From: DATMMS01 sp036824145
GTDB lineage: Bacteria > Chloroflexota > Dormibacteria > DASZGP01
Direction: 5' to 3'
Length of the DNA stretch: 19,120 bases
Assembly (NCBI GenBank): GCA_036824145.1
Contig: DAITAT010000031.1
Coordinates: forward strand, 1-19,120
Shown here: in pieces, positions 1 through 7,918 of the stretch
Position numbering within the stretch: position 1 is the stretch's first letter
How the letters are laid out: each line of letters begins with the position of its first letter
Translations under genes and position numbers: made by a program
Notes under the pieces: model-generated
What the model saw: the letters and a program-made list of their open reading frames with translations, nothing else
What the model was told of the DNA's origin: nothing
Databases searched by the model: none

Positions 1-44
1 GGCTTCGGTGATCTCGGCCACGCTGGAGTCTAGCAACGGGTGGG

Positions 45-1619
45 TCAGCGCCCGCTGGTGGTCACGAAACGGTAGATGATCGAGTCCACCAGCCTCTCCA
101 CCGGCGCCAGGTCGTCGGTGTAGATGGGAACGTGGGGCTCGTCGTGCACGGGCGCCTGGACGCTCGCCTCCTCGACCACGTGAGCCACCAGCGACGGGTA
201 ATCGGAGCGGTTGTGGCCCAGGTTGGCGGCCACCTCGGCCGGCTGGACGGGCTGGTTGGTGGCGTAGACGATGGTGTTGAGGAAACCGGCGGTGTCCTGC
301 TGGTAGACCTCGGGGAAGGCATCGCCGAGAGTGCCGGTGATGGCGTCGACCATACGATAGTCGCCGGGGGCGCGGCCGACATTGACAGCGACAACGCCGT
401 TGGGGCTGAGGTGGCGGCGAGCTTCCTCGAAGAACTCCTTGGTGGTGAGGTGGAAGGGGATGTAGGGCTGGCGGTAAGCGTCGATGACGATGAGGTCGTA
501 GTCGCTGCGGGCCTGCTTAAGGAAGTAGCGTCCGTCGGCGGCGACGGCGTTGAGGTTGGGCTCGGTCATAGCGAAATAGCGCCGCCCGACATCGATAATC
601 CGCGGGTCGATCTCGACGCCGTCGATCTGCACCGGCCCGTACGCCGCCGTCAGAACGCGAGCCACGGTCCCGCCGGCGAGGCCGATCACGAGGACGTGCT
701 GGGGGCGCTGACCCTGCCAGTGTCGATAGCCGAGCATGGGCGTCAGTGCGAAGTAATCCCAGTAGCCACCGGTGAGGAGCCGGTTGGGATCGTAAATCGA
801 GTGGATAGCCTGGCCCTCGTTGAGAATCAGGTCATGCTCACTCCCCCGCTCCACCACCTGGATATAGCCGTACTCCGAGTCCGCCTCGTAGATGGCACGG
901 CCGTCGGTGGGCGGCTTGATGGAGCCGTAGGGAAGCGCGGCGCCGAGCAGCGGCAGCGCGCACAGCACCGTCAGCGTGGCGGCGCCACTGACGCGGAGCC
1001 GGACCATCCCCGCCGCCGAGACCGCCAGCAGCAGCAGGCCGAGGCCGTAGATCGTGGCCCGAGTGCCAAAGCTGGGAATCCACCAGAAGGCGGGCAGGAA
1101 AGCGCCCAGGATGGAGCCCGCTGTCGAGATCGCGTAGACCCCCCCGGAAGCGCGGCCGGCGTTGTCGACGGCGTTCACCCGCAACCGGATCACCCACGGC
1201 GAGACCATTCCCAGCAGGATCACGGCGGGGGCGAAGAGCAGGATCACGGCCAGCAGGGCGCCCACGAAGGCGCCAACGGCGAAGCTGTTGAGCGCCTGCT
1301 GGGAGAAGAGCAGGATCGGCCGCGACACCACGGGGATCACCAGCACCAGGGCGGCGGCAACCGCGGTCAGGCGATAGAGGTAGTCGGCCCGGGGCCACCT
1401 GTCGGCCGCCCAGCCGCCGACGTAGTAGCCCAGCGTCAGGTACAGGAGCACCAGCCCGATGAGCGCGCCCCAGATGTAGGTCGAGGTGCCGAAGAAGGGC
1501 GCCAGCAGGCGGGAGGCGGCGATTTCCAGACCCAGGCTGGTGAGCCCGCCGGCGAACACGAGGACGACCAGGAGACGCCCGCCGCCCGGGCTGGATTTGT
1601 TGTCCGAGTCCGGAGGCAC
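45..1619 (-). CDS. Membrane-anchored spermidine-synthase-like protein (fused MFS/SpeE type)
   Basis: 524 residues. The N-terminal half (about 16-230) is a run of roughly seven hydrophobic segments; the C-terminal half (about 245-515) is a Rossmann methyltransferase-like domain of the spermidine synthase superfamily. Visible motifs are the glycine-rich nucleotide loop GLAGGT (313-318), the acidic end of the next strand VEID (335-338), ADGR (361-364), D380 in DAYRQP where the synthase catalytic Asp lies, and YTDDLAP (500-506) near the C-terminus. The canonical putrescine-site motif D-S/T-x-D-P is not present, so polyamine synthesis is not assured; many such fused proteins have no known substrate. 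The start is GTG, with an in-frame stop ten codons upstream and no other start between. There is no SD; a TATCAT hexamer lies 5 nt upstream, compatible with a leaderless message. Divergent from the FBP aldolase/phosphatase. Family assignment is firm, substrate unknown. Confidence 0.85.
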   Translation of the reverse strand: MPPDSDNKSSPGGGRLLVVLVFAGGLTSLGLEIAASRLLAPFFGTSTYIWGALIGLVLLYLTLGYYVGGWAADRWPRADYLYRLTAVAAALVLVIPVVSRPILLFSQQALNSFAVGAFVGALLAVILLFAPAVILLGMVSPWVIRLRVNAVDNAGRASGGVYAISTAGSILGAFLPAFWWIPSFGTRATIYGLGLLLLAVSAAGMVRLRVSGAATLTVLCALPLLGAALPYGSIKPPTDGRAIYEADSEYGYIQVVERGSEHDLILNEGQAIHSIYDPNRLLTGGYWDYFALTPMLGYRHWQGQRPQHVLVIGLAGGTVARVLTAAYGPVQIDGVEIDPRIIDVGRRYFAMTEPNLNAVAADGRYFLKQARSDYDLIVIDAYRQPYIPFHLTTKEFFEEARRHLSPNGVVAVNVGRAPGDYRMVDAITGTLGDAFPEVYQQDTAGFLNTIVYATNQPVQPAEVAANLGHNRSDYPSLVAHVVEEASVQAPVHDEPHVPIYTDDLAPVERLVDSIIYRFVTTSGR

Positions 1620-1629
1620 GGGATATGAT
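1600..1629 (+). promoter_or_regulatory. Candidate promoter for FBP aldolase/phosphatase
   Basis: TTGTCC (1600-1605) and TATGAT (1624-1629) are separated by 18 nt, matching the sigma70-type consensus at 4/6 and 5/6. The start codon lies about 145 nt downstream, so the leader would be long. The -35 falls inside the 5' end of the divergent gene. The TATGAT block read on the other strand gives TATCAT (1630-1625), a possible -10 for that gene. Confidence 0.3.
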
Positions 1630-1775
1630 AGCGACTGGCATTTGAGCTACTGATGAAGCGTCTCGAGGTAAGCGACCCAAGCCGGTGTCCCCTTCGAGCA
1701 AACCCCTCAGCGCCACGCGGTTGACGCGCGCTTAGCGCCCGTCGGGCTCCCCGGGACCACTGAAAGGAGAATCAC

Positions 1776-2933
1776 TTGGCAGAAGGGACAAAGCTCACGT
1801 TGAGCTTGATCAAAGCCGACGTTGGGGGATGGGTCGGACACAGTTCGTCCCACCCGGCCTTGCTTTCCAAGGCGCGCGAGGTACTCGGTAACAGCACCCT
1901 AATCGAGGACTACTACGTCACCCAGGTCGGCGACGACGTCCAGCTGATCATGACCCACTACCACGGCACCGACGACGAGGGCATCCACAAGCTGGCCTGG
2001 ACCGCGTTCGAGGAGGCCGCCAGCGTGGCCCACGAGATGCACCTCTACGGCGCCGGCCAGGACCTCCTCGTCGACGCCTTCAGCGGCAACGTCAAGGGCA
2101 TGGGCCCGGGCGTTGCTGAGCTCGAGTTCGTCGAGCGGCCCTCGGAGCCGGTGCTCTGCTTCATGGCTGACAAGACCGCTCCCGGCGCCTGGAACATGCC
2201 GCTCTTCCGGATGTTCGCCGACCCCATGACCACACCCGGTCTGGTCATCGACACCAAGATGCACGAGGGCTTCATCTTCACCGTCCACGACGCGCTTGAA
2301 GGCAAGACCATCGACCTCAAGACGCCCGAAGAGACATACGACCTGTTGATGTTCCTGGGCGCCCCCGGTCGGTACGTCATTGACCACATTCGTCCCGCCA
2401 AGTGGACCGACGAGTGGTGCGCGGTGGCGTCGACCACCAAGCTGACGATGATCGCCGGCCGCTATGTCGGCAAGGATGACCCCGTCTGCATCGTCCGCTG
2501 CCAGTCGGGCTTCCCGGCTGTCGGCGAGGCGCTCGAGCCGTTCGCCTTCCCGCACATCGTGCCGGGGTGGATGCGCGGTTCCCACATGGGCCCGCTGATG
2601 CCGACCTCCCAGCCCGGCTCGCACCCGGCGCGCTTCGACGGGCCGCCACGCGTCGTCTGCCTCGGCTTCCAGCCGGCCGACGGCCGGCTCGGCGAGCCGC
2701 GCGACATGTTCGACGACGTCAGCTTCGACTTGGCCCGGGAGAAGGCCAACGAGGTTGCTGAGTACCTCCGCCGCCACGGTCCTTTCGAGCCCCACCGGCT
2801 GCCGCTGGAGGAGCTCGAGTACACCACCATGGCAGGTCTTCAGAAGAGCCTCGCCGACCGGTGGCAGGACGAGCATGTCCACAAGATGGACAAGTCGAAG
2901 GCGAAGGCCGAAGGGCCGATGGAGCTCGACTAG
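1776..2933 (+). CDS. Fructose-1,6-bisphosphate aldolase/phosphatase (archaeal type)
   Basis: 385 residues, the usual length of the bifunctional FBP aldolase/phosphatase, which condenses dihydroxyacetone phosphate with glyceraldehyde-3-phosphate and then dephosphorylates the product to fructose-6-phosphate, making gluconeogenesis one-directional. The protein aligns by eye over its whole length: metal-site region LIKADVGG (11-18, D15) and H22, the D53-D54 pair, Q95, D132, and GRYVGKDDP (228-236). In that last motif Y230 and K233 correspond, with an offset of one, to the Thermoproteus Tyr229 and Schiff-base Lys232, so both activities should be intact. Start is TTG, chosen because an AAAGGAGA SD ends 5 nt before it. 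The C-terminal tail after about 365 is lysine-rich and probably flexible. Cytosolic. The gene is monocistronic on its strand and converges on the DUF1122-like gene. Common in archaea and in some deep-branching bacteria. Confidence 0.95.
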   Translation: MAEGTKLTLSLIKADVGGWVGHSSSHPALLSKAREVLGNSTLIEDYYVTQVGDDVQLIMTHYHGTDDEGIHKLAWTAFEEAASVAHEMHLYGAGQDLLVDAFSGNVKGMGPGVAELEFVERPSEPVLCFMADKTAPGAWNMPLFRMFADPMTTPGLVIDTKMHEGFIFTVHDALEGKTIDLKTPEETYDLLMFLGAPGRYVIDHIRPAKWTDEWCAVASTTKLTMIAGRYVGKDDPVCIVRCQSGFPAVGEALEPFAFPHIVPGWMRGSHMGPLMPTSQPGSHPARFDGPPRVVCLGFQPADGRLGEPRDMFDDVSFDLAREKANEVAEYLRRHGPFEPHRLPLEELEYTTMAGLQKSLADRWQDEHVHKMDKSKAKAEGPMELD

Positions 2934-2937
2934 CTCC
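2921..2937. terminator. Short hairpin over the shared stop codons
   Basis: GGAGCT (2921-2926) pairs with AGCTCC (2932-2937) around a 5-nt loop that contains the convergent TAG/TAG stops. There is no T-tract on either side, so termination function is a guess. Confidence 0.25.
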
Positions 2938-3610
2938 GGAGCTCCCCTCGGATTCGGGCCGCCGCGGTGCGGGCCCTGGATTCGATCTCAGCGGGGCCCC
3001 TTGTGGGCCCCGCCACGAAAACCTCGAGTTCCTCGGCGCGCTTCGCCCTCAGCTCGCGCGCCTGCTCGTCGGTGAAAGCCTTGTTGCCCTGGAGCTTGCG
3101 ACCACCCTCCTGGCCGCCCTCGGGGAAGTACCAGTCCTTGAAGCTGTCGCCGCAGCCGACCGCATACAGGAGCGCGCCCAGCGGCGTCGCCAGGGGCGGA
3201 ATCCCCACCAGCAACCCGTGCTGGGTCTCGGCCCAGATTACCTTCTCGTACTCGATCATCAGATGGCCGCCCCGGGGGATGGCGTCGCCGAGCGGTTGCA
3301 GGTAGGGCGCCAGCAGCGGCTCCCACGCTGCCGCTCCGACCAGCGCCCGCGGCAGCTCGAGGTCGAACACCTCGATCCAGTTCTGGCCCGGGTAGGGCCC
3401 GTCATTGTAGAGCGCGTCGACGAAACGTACCCGGTCGCGCCCAGTACGGATGAAGACCCGCGCGTAGCGCCCCCCGATCTTCTTGGGGCCCAGGTCGACC
3501 TCCAGCGCTCCCCCAGGCGCCGCGGCGCCGTCGATCGAAGCCACGTCCAATCGACCTTCGGCCCGGGGCGCCAACGCCGGGTCGAGGCGCGAAAACTCGA
3601 AGCGGCTCAA
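2930..3610 (-). CDS. Conserved hypothetical, DUF1122-like
   Basis: 226 residues, soluble, no signal peptide. The central block PRGGHLMIEYEKV (112-124), PPLATPLGALLY (138-149) and FKDWYFPEG (157-165) followed by EGGRKLQGNK (168-177) looks like the DUF1122 family known from archaea and some bacteria, whose function is not established; I recognise it from memory of the motif style only. The C-terminal 45 residues are charged and helical. The start is TTG, overlapping the TGA stop of the upstream gene (TTGA), so translation is probably coupled to that gene. The stop TAG overlaps the convergent TAG of the FBP aldolase/phosphatase in a CTAG palindrome. Last gene of the pyrophosphatase/flavoprotein block. 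Confidence 0.75.
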   Translation of the reverse strand: MSRFEFSRLDPALAPRAEGRLDVASIDGAAAPGGALEVDLGPKKIGGRYARVFIRTGRDRVRFVDALYNDGPYPGQNWIEVFDLELPRALVGAAAWEPLLAPYLQPLGDAIPRGGHLMIEYEKVIWAETQHGLLVGIPPLATPLGALLYAVGCGDSFKDWYFPEGGQEGGRKLQGNKAFTDEQARELRAKRAEELEVFVAGPTRGPAEIESRARTAAARIRGELRS

Positions 3611-3942
3611 CCCGCGAGCCGGCGGATCAGGTCGTGGTAGTCCTGCTCCGGCACCAGCGACGACAGCTCGCGGCGACCGGTCTCGAGCTCCAGGGCACGC
3701 TCATAGACGAAGGTGTAGACGTCCTGGAAGGTCCAGCCGCCCAGGCCCACGCGCTCGAAATCGCTGCGCAACCGGGGATCGCCAAGGCCTTCATCGAAGA
3801 GATCCCCGGCGGTCAAGTACAGCGACTTCAGGATCCGCAGCTCGGCCTCCAGCTCGTCGATCACACCAAGGTCGCCGTCTCGCGCTCGCAGCACCACCAG
3901 GTTCCGCTCGATCTCCTCCATCTCGAGCTGCCACTCGTCCAT
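3607..3942 (-). CDS. Small helical acidic protein, unknown
   Basis: 111 residues starting MDEWQLEMEE. The open frame continues upstream, but that part is the out-of-frame shadow of the flavoprotein gene, so the start is placed at the ATG 10 nt after the flavoprotein stop; a second ATG (codon 8, 3921) is possible, and neither has a strong SD. The sequence is mostly amphipathic helix, rich in Glu, Asp, Leu and Arg, with one aromatic patch GGWTFQDVYTFVYERA (about 68-83). No membrane segment and no Cys. I do not recognise the family. It sits between the flavoprotein and the DUF1122-like gene, overlapping the latter by 4 nt, so the three are probably co-translated. Confidence 0.65.
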   Translation of the reverse strand: MDEWQLEMEEIERNLVVLRARDGDLGVIDELEAELRILKSLYLTAGDLFDEGLGDPRLRSDFERVGLGGWTFQDVYTFVYERALELETGRRELSSLVPEQDYHDLIRRLAG

Positions 3943-3952
3943 CGATGAGAGG

Positions 3953-5047
3953 TTATCGCCCCAGCCGGTCGGGGCCCAGCCGTTGAGTGTTGACGCCCAT
4001 TGCCACCACATCGTCCGGCAGCCGGCCGTCGAGGAGCAGCGACGCGCCGGAGCGTGCCAGCGCCGGCGCCATCTGGATGCCGTAGCCGCCCTGGCCCGCG
4101 AACCAGAAGAAACCCGCCTCGTCCTGTCGTGCGCCGACCACCGGGGATCGGTCGGAGACAAATGAGCGCAGCCCCGCCCAGGAAGCCCGAACGCTGCGGA
4201 GGTTGAGGGTGGTGTATGCATTGACGACCTCGATCGCGGCGGCGATTTCGGCCACCCTCGGCTGGGCGTCGCCCGGCTCATCGGGCGTCTCGTCCGCGGG
4301 CGAGACCAGGACCTGGTCGTGCTCGGCGATGAAGTAGAACCGCTCGCCGAGGTCTGACACAAAGGGCCAGCCATCGATCGGTTTCGGCTGGGTCACCGGG
4401 CAGGTGAACAGCGTCCTTCGCAGCGGCTTTATCCCGACCGGCGCGACCCCAGCCAGACCGGCAACGAGGTCAACCCAGGCCCCGGCCGCGTTGACGACCA
4501 CGTCGACGTTGAACTGACCCGCCGGGGTGTCCACCGCCCAGCCGCCGGCGTCTTTGCGCAGTCCGCGAAGCGGCGATGTGCGCCTGATCTCGCCGCCACG
4601 ACCAACCAGGCCCCGGACATACGCCTGGTGGAGCGCCAGCACCTCGATCTCCATGGCGCTGGTGTCGAGGGCGGCACCCGTCAGCAGGTCGGCGCGCAAC
4701 GCGGGGCAGAGCGCGATCGCCTCCCCCACCGACAGCTCCCGGAGTGGGCCGCCTACGGGGACCTGGTGATCGCTCCCTTCGAACCTGGCCCACAGCAGCG
4801 GCTGGGCCGTGAGCAGGGGAGCCGTCTCGAATTCGGCCTGGATGGCGTCGAAGTCCTCACGACTGGCCACCGTAAGCGCTCGCACCAGCTCGTTGCCGTA
4901 CGTCTGGAGGTACATCGCCGCCGACCGCCCGGTGGTGTGGTAGGCCAGCTCGGATTCCTGCTCGAGCAGGGTGACGTCGGCGCGGGCCGCCAGCTCGTAG
5001 GCGATCGAGACCCCGGCGATGCCGCCGCCGATGACAGCGATCCGCAA
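3953..5047 (-). CDS. FAD-dependent D-amino acid dehydrogenase/oxidase family protein (D-arginine dehydrogenase-like)
   Basis: 364 residues from the chosen start. The N-terminal dinucleotide fold is GGGIAG (7-12), followed by an acidic strand end LLEQE (27-31). YHTTGRSAAMY (36-46) matches the active-site loop of Pseudomonas D-arginine dehydrogenase. Further DAO-family signatures are VNAAGAW (185-191), RASWAGLRSFVSDRSPVVG (287-305, with R294 in the place of the substrate-carboxylate Arg) and AGQGGYGIQMAP (317-328). Expected reaction: oxidative deamination of a D- or small amino acid to an imino acid with FAD; the substrate cannot be read. A GTG at 5074 would add nine residues, but the TTG at 5047 has a GGGAG SD 7 nt upstream and starts directly at the first beta strand, so I prefer it. 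It follows the pyrophosphatase gene by 28 nt. No signal peptide. Confidence 0.88.
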   Translation of the reverse strand: MRIAVIGGGIAGVSIAYELAARADVTLLEQESELAYHTTGRSAAMYLQTYGNELVRALTVASREDFDAIQAEFETAPLLTAQPLLWARFEGSDHQVPVGGPLRELSVGEAIALCPALRADLLTGAALDTSAMEIEVLALHQAYVRGLVGRGGEIRRTSPLRGLRKDAGGWAVDTPAGQFNVDVVVNAAGAWVDLVAGLAGVAPVGIKPLRRTLFTCPVTQPKPIDGWPFVSDLGERFYFIAEHDQVLVSPADETPDEPGDAQPRVAEIAAAIEVVNAYTTLNLRSVRASWAGLRSFVSDRSPVVGARQDEAGFFWFAGQGGYGIQMAPALARSGASLLLDGRLPDDVVAMGVNTQRLGPDRLGR

Positions 5048-5075
5048 TTGAGCGCTCCCTGGCGCGGGTCGCACT

Positions 5076-7121
5076 CTAGTGGAAGAAGAGCGAGTGCGCC
5101 GCGACCGAGGACGCGATCAGGATCGAGATGATGTTGATCACCTTGATCATCGGGTTGATCGCAGGGCCGGCGGTGTCCTTGTAGGGGTCGCCCACGGTAT
5201 CGCCGGTGACCGAGGCGGCGTGGGCGTCGGTGCCTTTGCCGCCGAAGGCGCCGTCCTCGATGAACTTCTTGGCGTTGTCCCAGGCGCCGCCACCGCTGGT
5301 CATCTGGATGGCGACGAAGACGCCGACCACGATCGCGCCGACCAGCATCCCGCCCAGCACCCGCGGCCCCAGGACGAAGCCAACCAGGATCGGCGCCGCC
5401 ACCGGGATCAGGCCGGGGACGATCATCTCCCGCTGCGCCGCCGCCGTCACCAGGGCAACCGCGCGACCGTACTCAGGTGTCTCGGTGCCCTCCATGATGC
5501 CGGGGTGCTCCTTGAATTGCCGCCGAACCTCCTCGACGACGCCGCCGGCGGCACGGCCGACCGCCAGCATGCAGAAGGAGGCGAACAGCACCGGCAGGAT
5601 GCCGCCGATGAACAGCCCCACGATCACCTGCGGGTCGGAGAGGTCGAAACGGAAGGCGTGGGCCGAATCCAGGTGGAGGGCGTCGTTCAGCTCCTGGGTG
5701 TAGGAACCGAACAGCACCAGGGCCGCCAGCCCGGCCGAACCGATGGCGTAGCCCTTGGTGACCGCCTTGGTGGTGTTGCCGACGGAGTCGAGCGGGTCAG
5801 TCACCTCGCGCACCGACTCTGGCAGGCCCGCCATCTCGGCGATGCCGCCGGCGTTGTCGGTGATCGGTCCGTATGAGTCGATGGCCACGATGATGCCGGT
5901 CATCGACAGCATCGCCATGGCAGCAACCGCGATGTAGTAGAGCGACTGCTGACCACCACCGCCGAGGCTGGCGGCGAGGATGATCCCGGCCGCGATCACC
6001 GCCACCGGGATCGCGGTTGCCTGCATGCCGACCGCCAGCCCCGCGATGATGTTGGTCGCGTGGCCGGTGGTGCTGGCTTCGGCGATGCGCTTGGTCGGCT
6101 TGTACTCGGCGCTGGTGTAGTAGTCGGTGATGTAGACCAGGGCCACCGTGATGGCGATGCCGATGAGGGCCGCCAGGAAGAGCTTGGTGGTGTCGACCCC
6201 GCCGGCCTTGCCCATGTAGTTGACCGTGACCAGGTAGAAGCCGGCCAGGGCCAGCGCGGCGGCGACCCAGAGGCCCTTGTAGAGCGCGTTCATGATGTTG
6301 CCGCTCTTGCCCAGCCGCACGAAGAAGCTGCCGATGATCGAGGCCACGATCGAGACGCCCCCCAGCAGCAGGGGGTAGATCACGAACTCGATCTTGCCGG
6401 GAAAGACAAGCGAGCCAAGCAGCATTGCTGCCACCGAGGTCACGGCGTAGGTCTCGAACAAGTCCGCCGCCATGCCCGCGCAGTCGCCCACGTTGTCGCC
6501 CACGTTGTCGGCGATGACCGCGGGGTTGCGGGGGTCGTCCTCGGGGATGCCGGCTTCGACCTTGCCGACCAGGTCGGCGCCGACGTCGGCGGCCTTGGTG
6601 TAGATGCCGCCACCAAGACGGGCGAAGACGGACACCAACGAAGCCCCGAAGCCCAGGCCGATCAGCGCCTTTGGGTCATTGAAGACTACGTAGCTGAGGG
6701 TCACGCCGAGGAGCCCCAGGCCGACAACGAAGAGGCCGGTGACGGCGCCGCCGCGGAAGGCCATCGCCAGGGCGTCGGCCAGCCCGCCGCGGGCGGCCTC
6801 GGCGGTGCGCACGTTGGCCCGCACGCTGACGTTCATGCCAACGTAGCCGGCCGCCGCCGAGCAGCCGGCGCCCACGATGAAGAGCAGCCCGGTGCGGTAG
6901 CCAAGCGTCACGAACATGACCACGAAGATCACCGCGCCGACGGCGGCGATGATCGTGTACTGACGGTTCAGGTAGGCGGAAGCCCCCTCCTGGATGTAGC
7001 CGGAGATCTCCTGCATCCGCTCATTGCCCGCGCTCTTGCTGAGGACCGAGTAGGCGAGGAACGCGCCGTAGGCGATCGCCAGAAGCGCGGCAACGACTAC
7101 CAGAGTGAGCTCAAGCGACAT
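5076..7121 (-). CDS. hppA: K+-independent membrane-bound proton-translocating pyrophosphatase
   Basis: 681 residues with about 15-16 hydrophobic segments, the normal size for this family, which couples hydrolysis of pyrophosphate to ion pumping across the cytoplasmic membrane. Key motifs: FARLGGGIYTKAADVGADLV (166-185), the substrate/Mg site EDDPRNP (194-200) followed by DNVGDNVGD (205-213), ITDNAGGIAEMAG (420-432), and the C-terminal TGDTVGDPYKDTAGPAINP (639-657). In GNTTKAVTKGYAIGSA (448-463) K452 occupies the position that is Ala in K+-dependent enzymes. By the family rule this marks a K+-independent H+ pump, not a Na+ pump. The start is the ATG preceded by AGGAG at 5 nt; an upstream in-frame start at 7160 lacks support. 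First gene of the leftward block ending at 2930. Confidence 0.97.
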   Translation of the reverse strand: MSLELTLVVVAALLAIAYGAFLAYSVLSKSAGNERMQEISGYIQEGASAYLNRQYTIIAAVGAVIFVVMFVTLGYRTGLLFIVGAGCSAAAGYVGMNVSVRANVRTAEAARGGLADALAMAFRGGAVTGLFVVGLGLLGVTLSYVVFNDPKALIGLGFGASLVSVFARLGGGIYTKAADVGADLVGKVEAGIPEDDPRNPAVIADNVGDNVGDCAGMAADLFETYAVTSVAAMLLGSLVFPGKIEFVIYPLLLGGVSIVASIIGSFFVRLGKSGNIMNALYKGLWVAAALALAGFYLVTVNYMGKAGGVDTTKLFLAALIGIAITVALVYITDYYTSAEYKPTKRIAEASTTGHATNIIAGLAVGMQATAIPVAVIAAGIILAASLGGGGQQSLYYIAVAAMAMLSMTGIIVAIDSYGPITDNAGGIAEMAGLPESVREVTDPLDSVGNTTKAVTKGYAIGSAGLAALVLFGSYTQELNDALHLDSAHAFRFDLSDPQVIVGLFIGGILPVLFASFCMLAVGRAAGGVVEEVRRQFKEHPGIMEGTETPEYGRAVALVTAAAQREMIVPGLIPVAAPILVGFVLGPRVLGGMLVGAIVVGVFVAIQMTSGGGAWDNAKKFIEDGAFGGKGTDAHAASVTGDTVGDPYKDTAGPAINPMIKVINIISILIASSVAAHSLFFH

Positions 7122-7207
7122 CCAATCTCCTGTGAGTGCGGGCCGGTGGCCGGCGCGCAACTACCAACTGATAAGCGGTTAGACAGGCCTGGCCCCAGCG
7201 GACCGAC

Positions 7208-7238
7208 CGGGCCGGAGTTTATCAGCAACGCCGGCCCG
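7208..7238. other. 8-bp inverted repeat in the gap between ABC operon and hppA
   Basis: CGGGCCGG (7208-7215) pairs perfectly with CCGGCCCG (7231-7238) around a 15-nt A/T-richer loop. It lies in the 180-nt space after the DUF4340 gene and before hppA on the minus strand. There is no T-tract, so it may be a factor-dependent terminator, an hppA leader element or chance. I see no convincing -35/-10 pair for hppA in this gap. Confidence 0.3.
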
Positions 7239-7301
7239 TCTGCCACCGCTTGAACTCAAAATCACGCTCGGACGCCGACAAGCCGAGGCCATGGCTGCCG
7301 C

Positions 7302-7904
7302 TCAGCTGGGGCTCGGCGAAGACACTGGGGAGGTTACCGGCGACGGGCGGGGGATAGGCGCCGGGGGCGCATCGAGGGCGCCGATGACCTGAGTCTGCAC
7401 GGTCGCGGCCGGCACTGTCTCGATGTCCTTGGAGCCAGACAGCCGGACGTAATAGCTGACGCTGTCCTGGGTCTTGGCGCCGATCAGCAGGGCCACGCTG
7501 CGACCGCTCGGAGTCTGCAGGTCGACCTCCCCGACAGTGGCGGTGTCGAGGCCGTACGCCGGCAGGCCCTCGGGGGCGCCGAAGATTGTCGTGGTGGGTC
7601 GCAGCTGCAGGATCACGCCCAGCAGCGCGAGGGCTCGGGGGGTGTCCGCGACTGAGGTCGGGCAATCGGTCTGGGCGCCGGGACAAACCGAGTAGCGCCA
7701 CTCGGCACCATTGCGCAGCACCGTCAGGGTCCGCCCGGCCGATTTAACCTCGATCCGGCTGACTGTGCTGGGGCCGATGTTGATCACCGGGGATGGCTGC
7801 GGCGCGCCGCCGGTGCTGGCCGGCTTGTGGATGTCGAAGATGTAGTAGGCGGCGACCGCGGCAAGGAAGATCGCAGCCGCAATGTAGAAGCCACGGCTGC
7901 TCAT
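7302..7904 (-). CDS. DUF4340-type membrane-anchored protein, last gene of Gld-type ABC operon
   Basis: 200 residues. One N-terminal membrane anchor (about 6-23), then an exported globular domain (about 40-177) ending in a Pro/Ser-rich tail (178-200). The pattern VSRIEVKSAGRTLTVLRNGAEWRY (48-71), the short-chain repeat IETVPAATVQ (161-170) and the position next to a GldG-like gene fit the DUF4340 family, which usually accompanies GldG-type auxiliary proteins. C74 and C81 could form a disulfide outside the membrane. Start ATG, 14 nt after the GldG-like stop; no SD, so initiation may depend on coupling. It lacks the repeated DUF4340 units seen in longer members. Function unknown; family assignment rests on context as much as on sequence. 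Confidence 0.75.
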   Translation of the reverse strand: MSSRGFYIAAAIFLAAVAAYYIFDIHKPASTGGAPQPSPVINIGPSTVSRIEVKSAGRTLTVLRNGAEWRYSVCPGAQTDCPTSVADTPRALALLGVILQLRPTTTIFGAPEGLPAYGLDTATVGEVDLQTPSGRSVALLIGAKTQDSVSYYVRLSGSKDIETVPAATVQTQVIGALDAPPAPIPRPSPVTSPVSSPSPS

Positions 7905-7918
7905 CGGAGGTCGGAGAC

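Noticed and set aside
2..82. End of a plus-strand gene entering from the left edge
   Set aside because: An open frame to TGA at 80-82 exists, but it is short, has no recognisable sequence and would overlap the spermidine-synthase-like gene.
132..1628. 498-codon open frame on the plus strand opposite the spermidine-synthase-like gene
   Set aside because: Its translation is low-complexity Gly/Val/Asp/His-rich with no recognisable domain; it is the antisense shadow of a gene with clear family motifs.
1721..1749. TTGACG as -35 of a closer promoter for the FBP aldolase/phosphatase
   Set aside because: No A/T-containing -10 hexamer lies 16-19 nt downstream.
6060..7253. 397-codon plus-strand frame antisense to the pyrophosphatase
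   Set aside because: Gly/Asp/His-rich antisense translation, typical in high-GC genes; the minus-strand protein is unmistakable.
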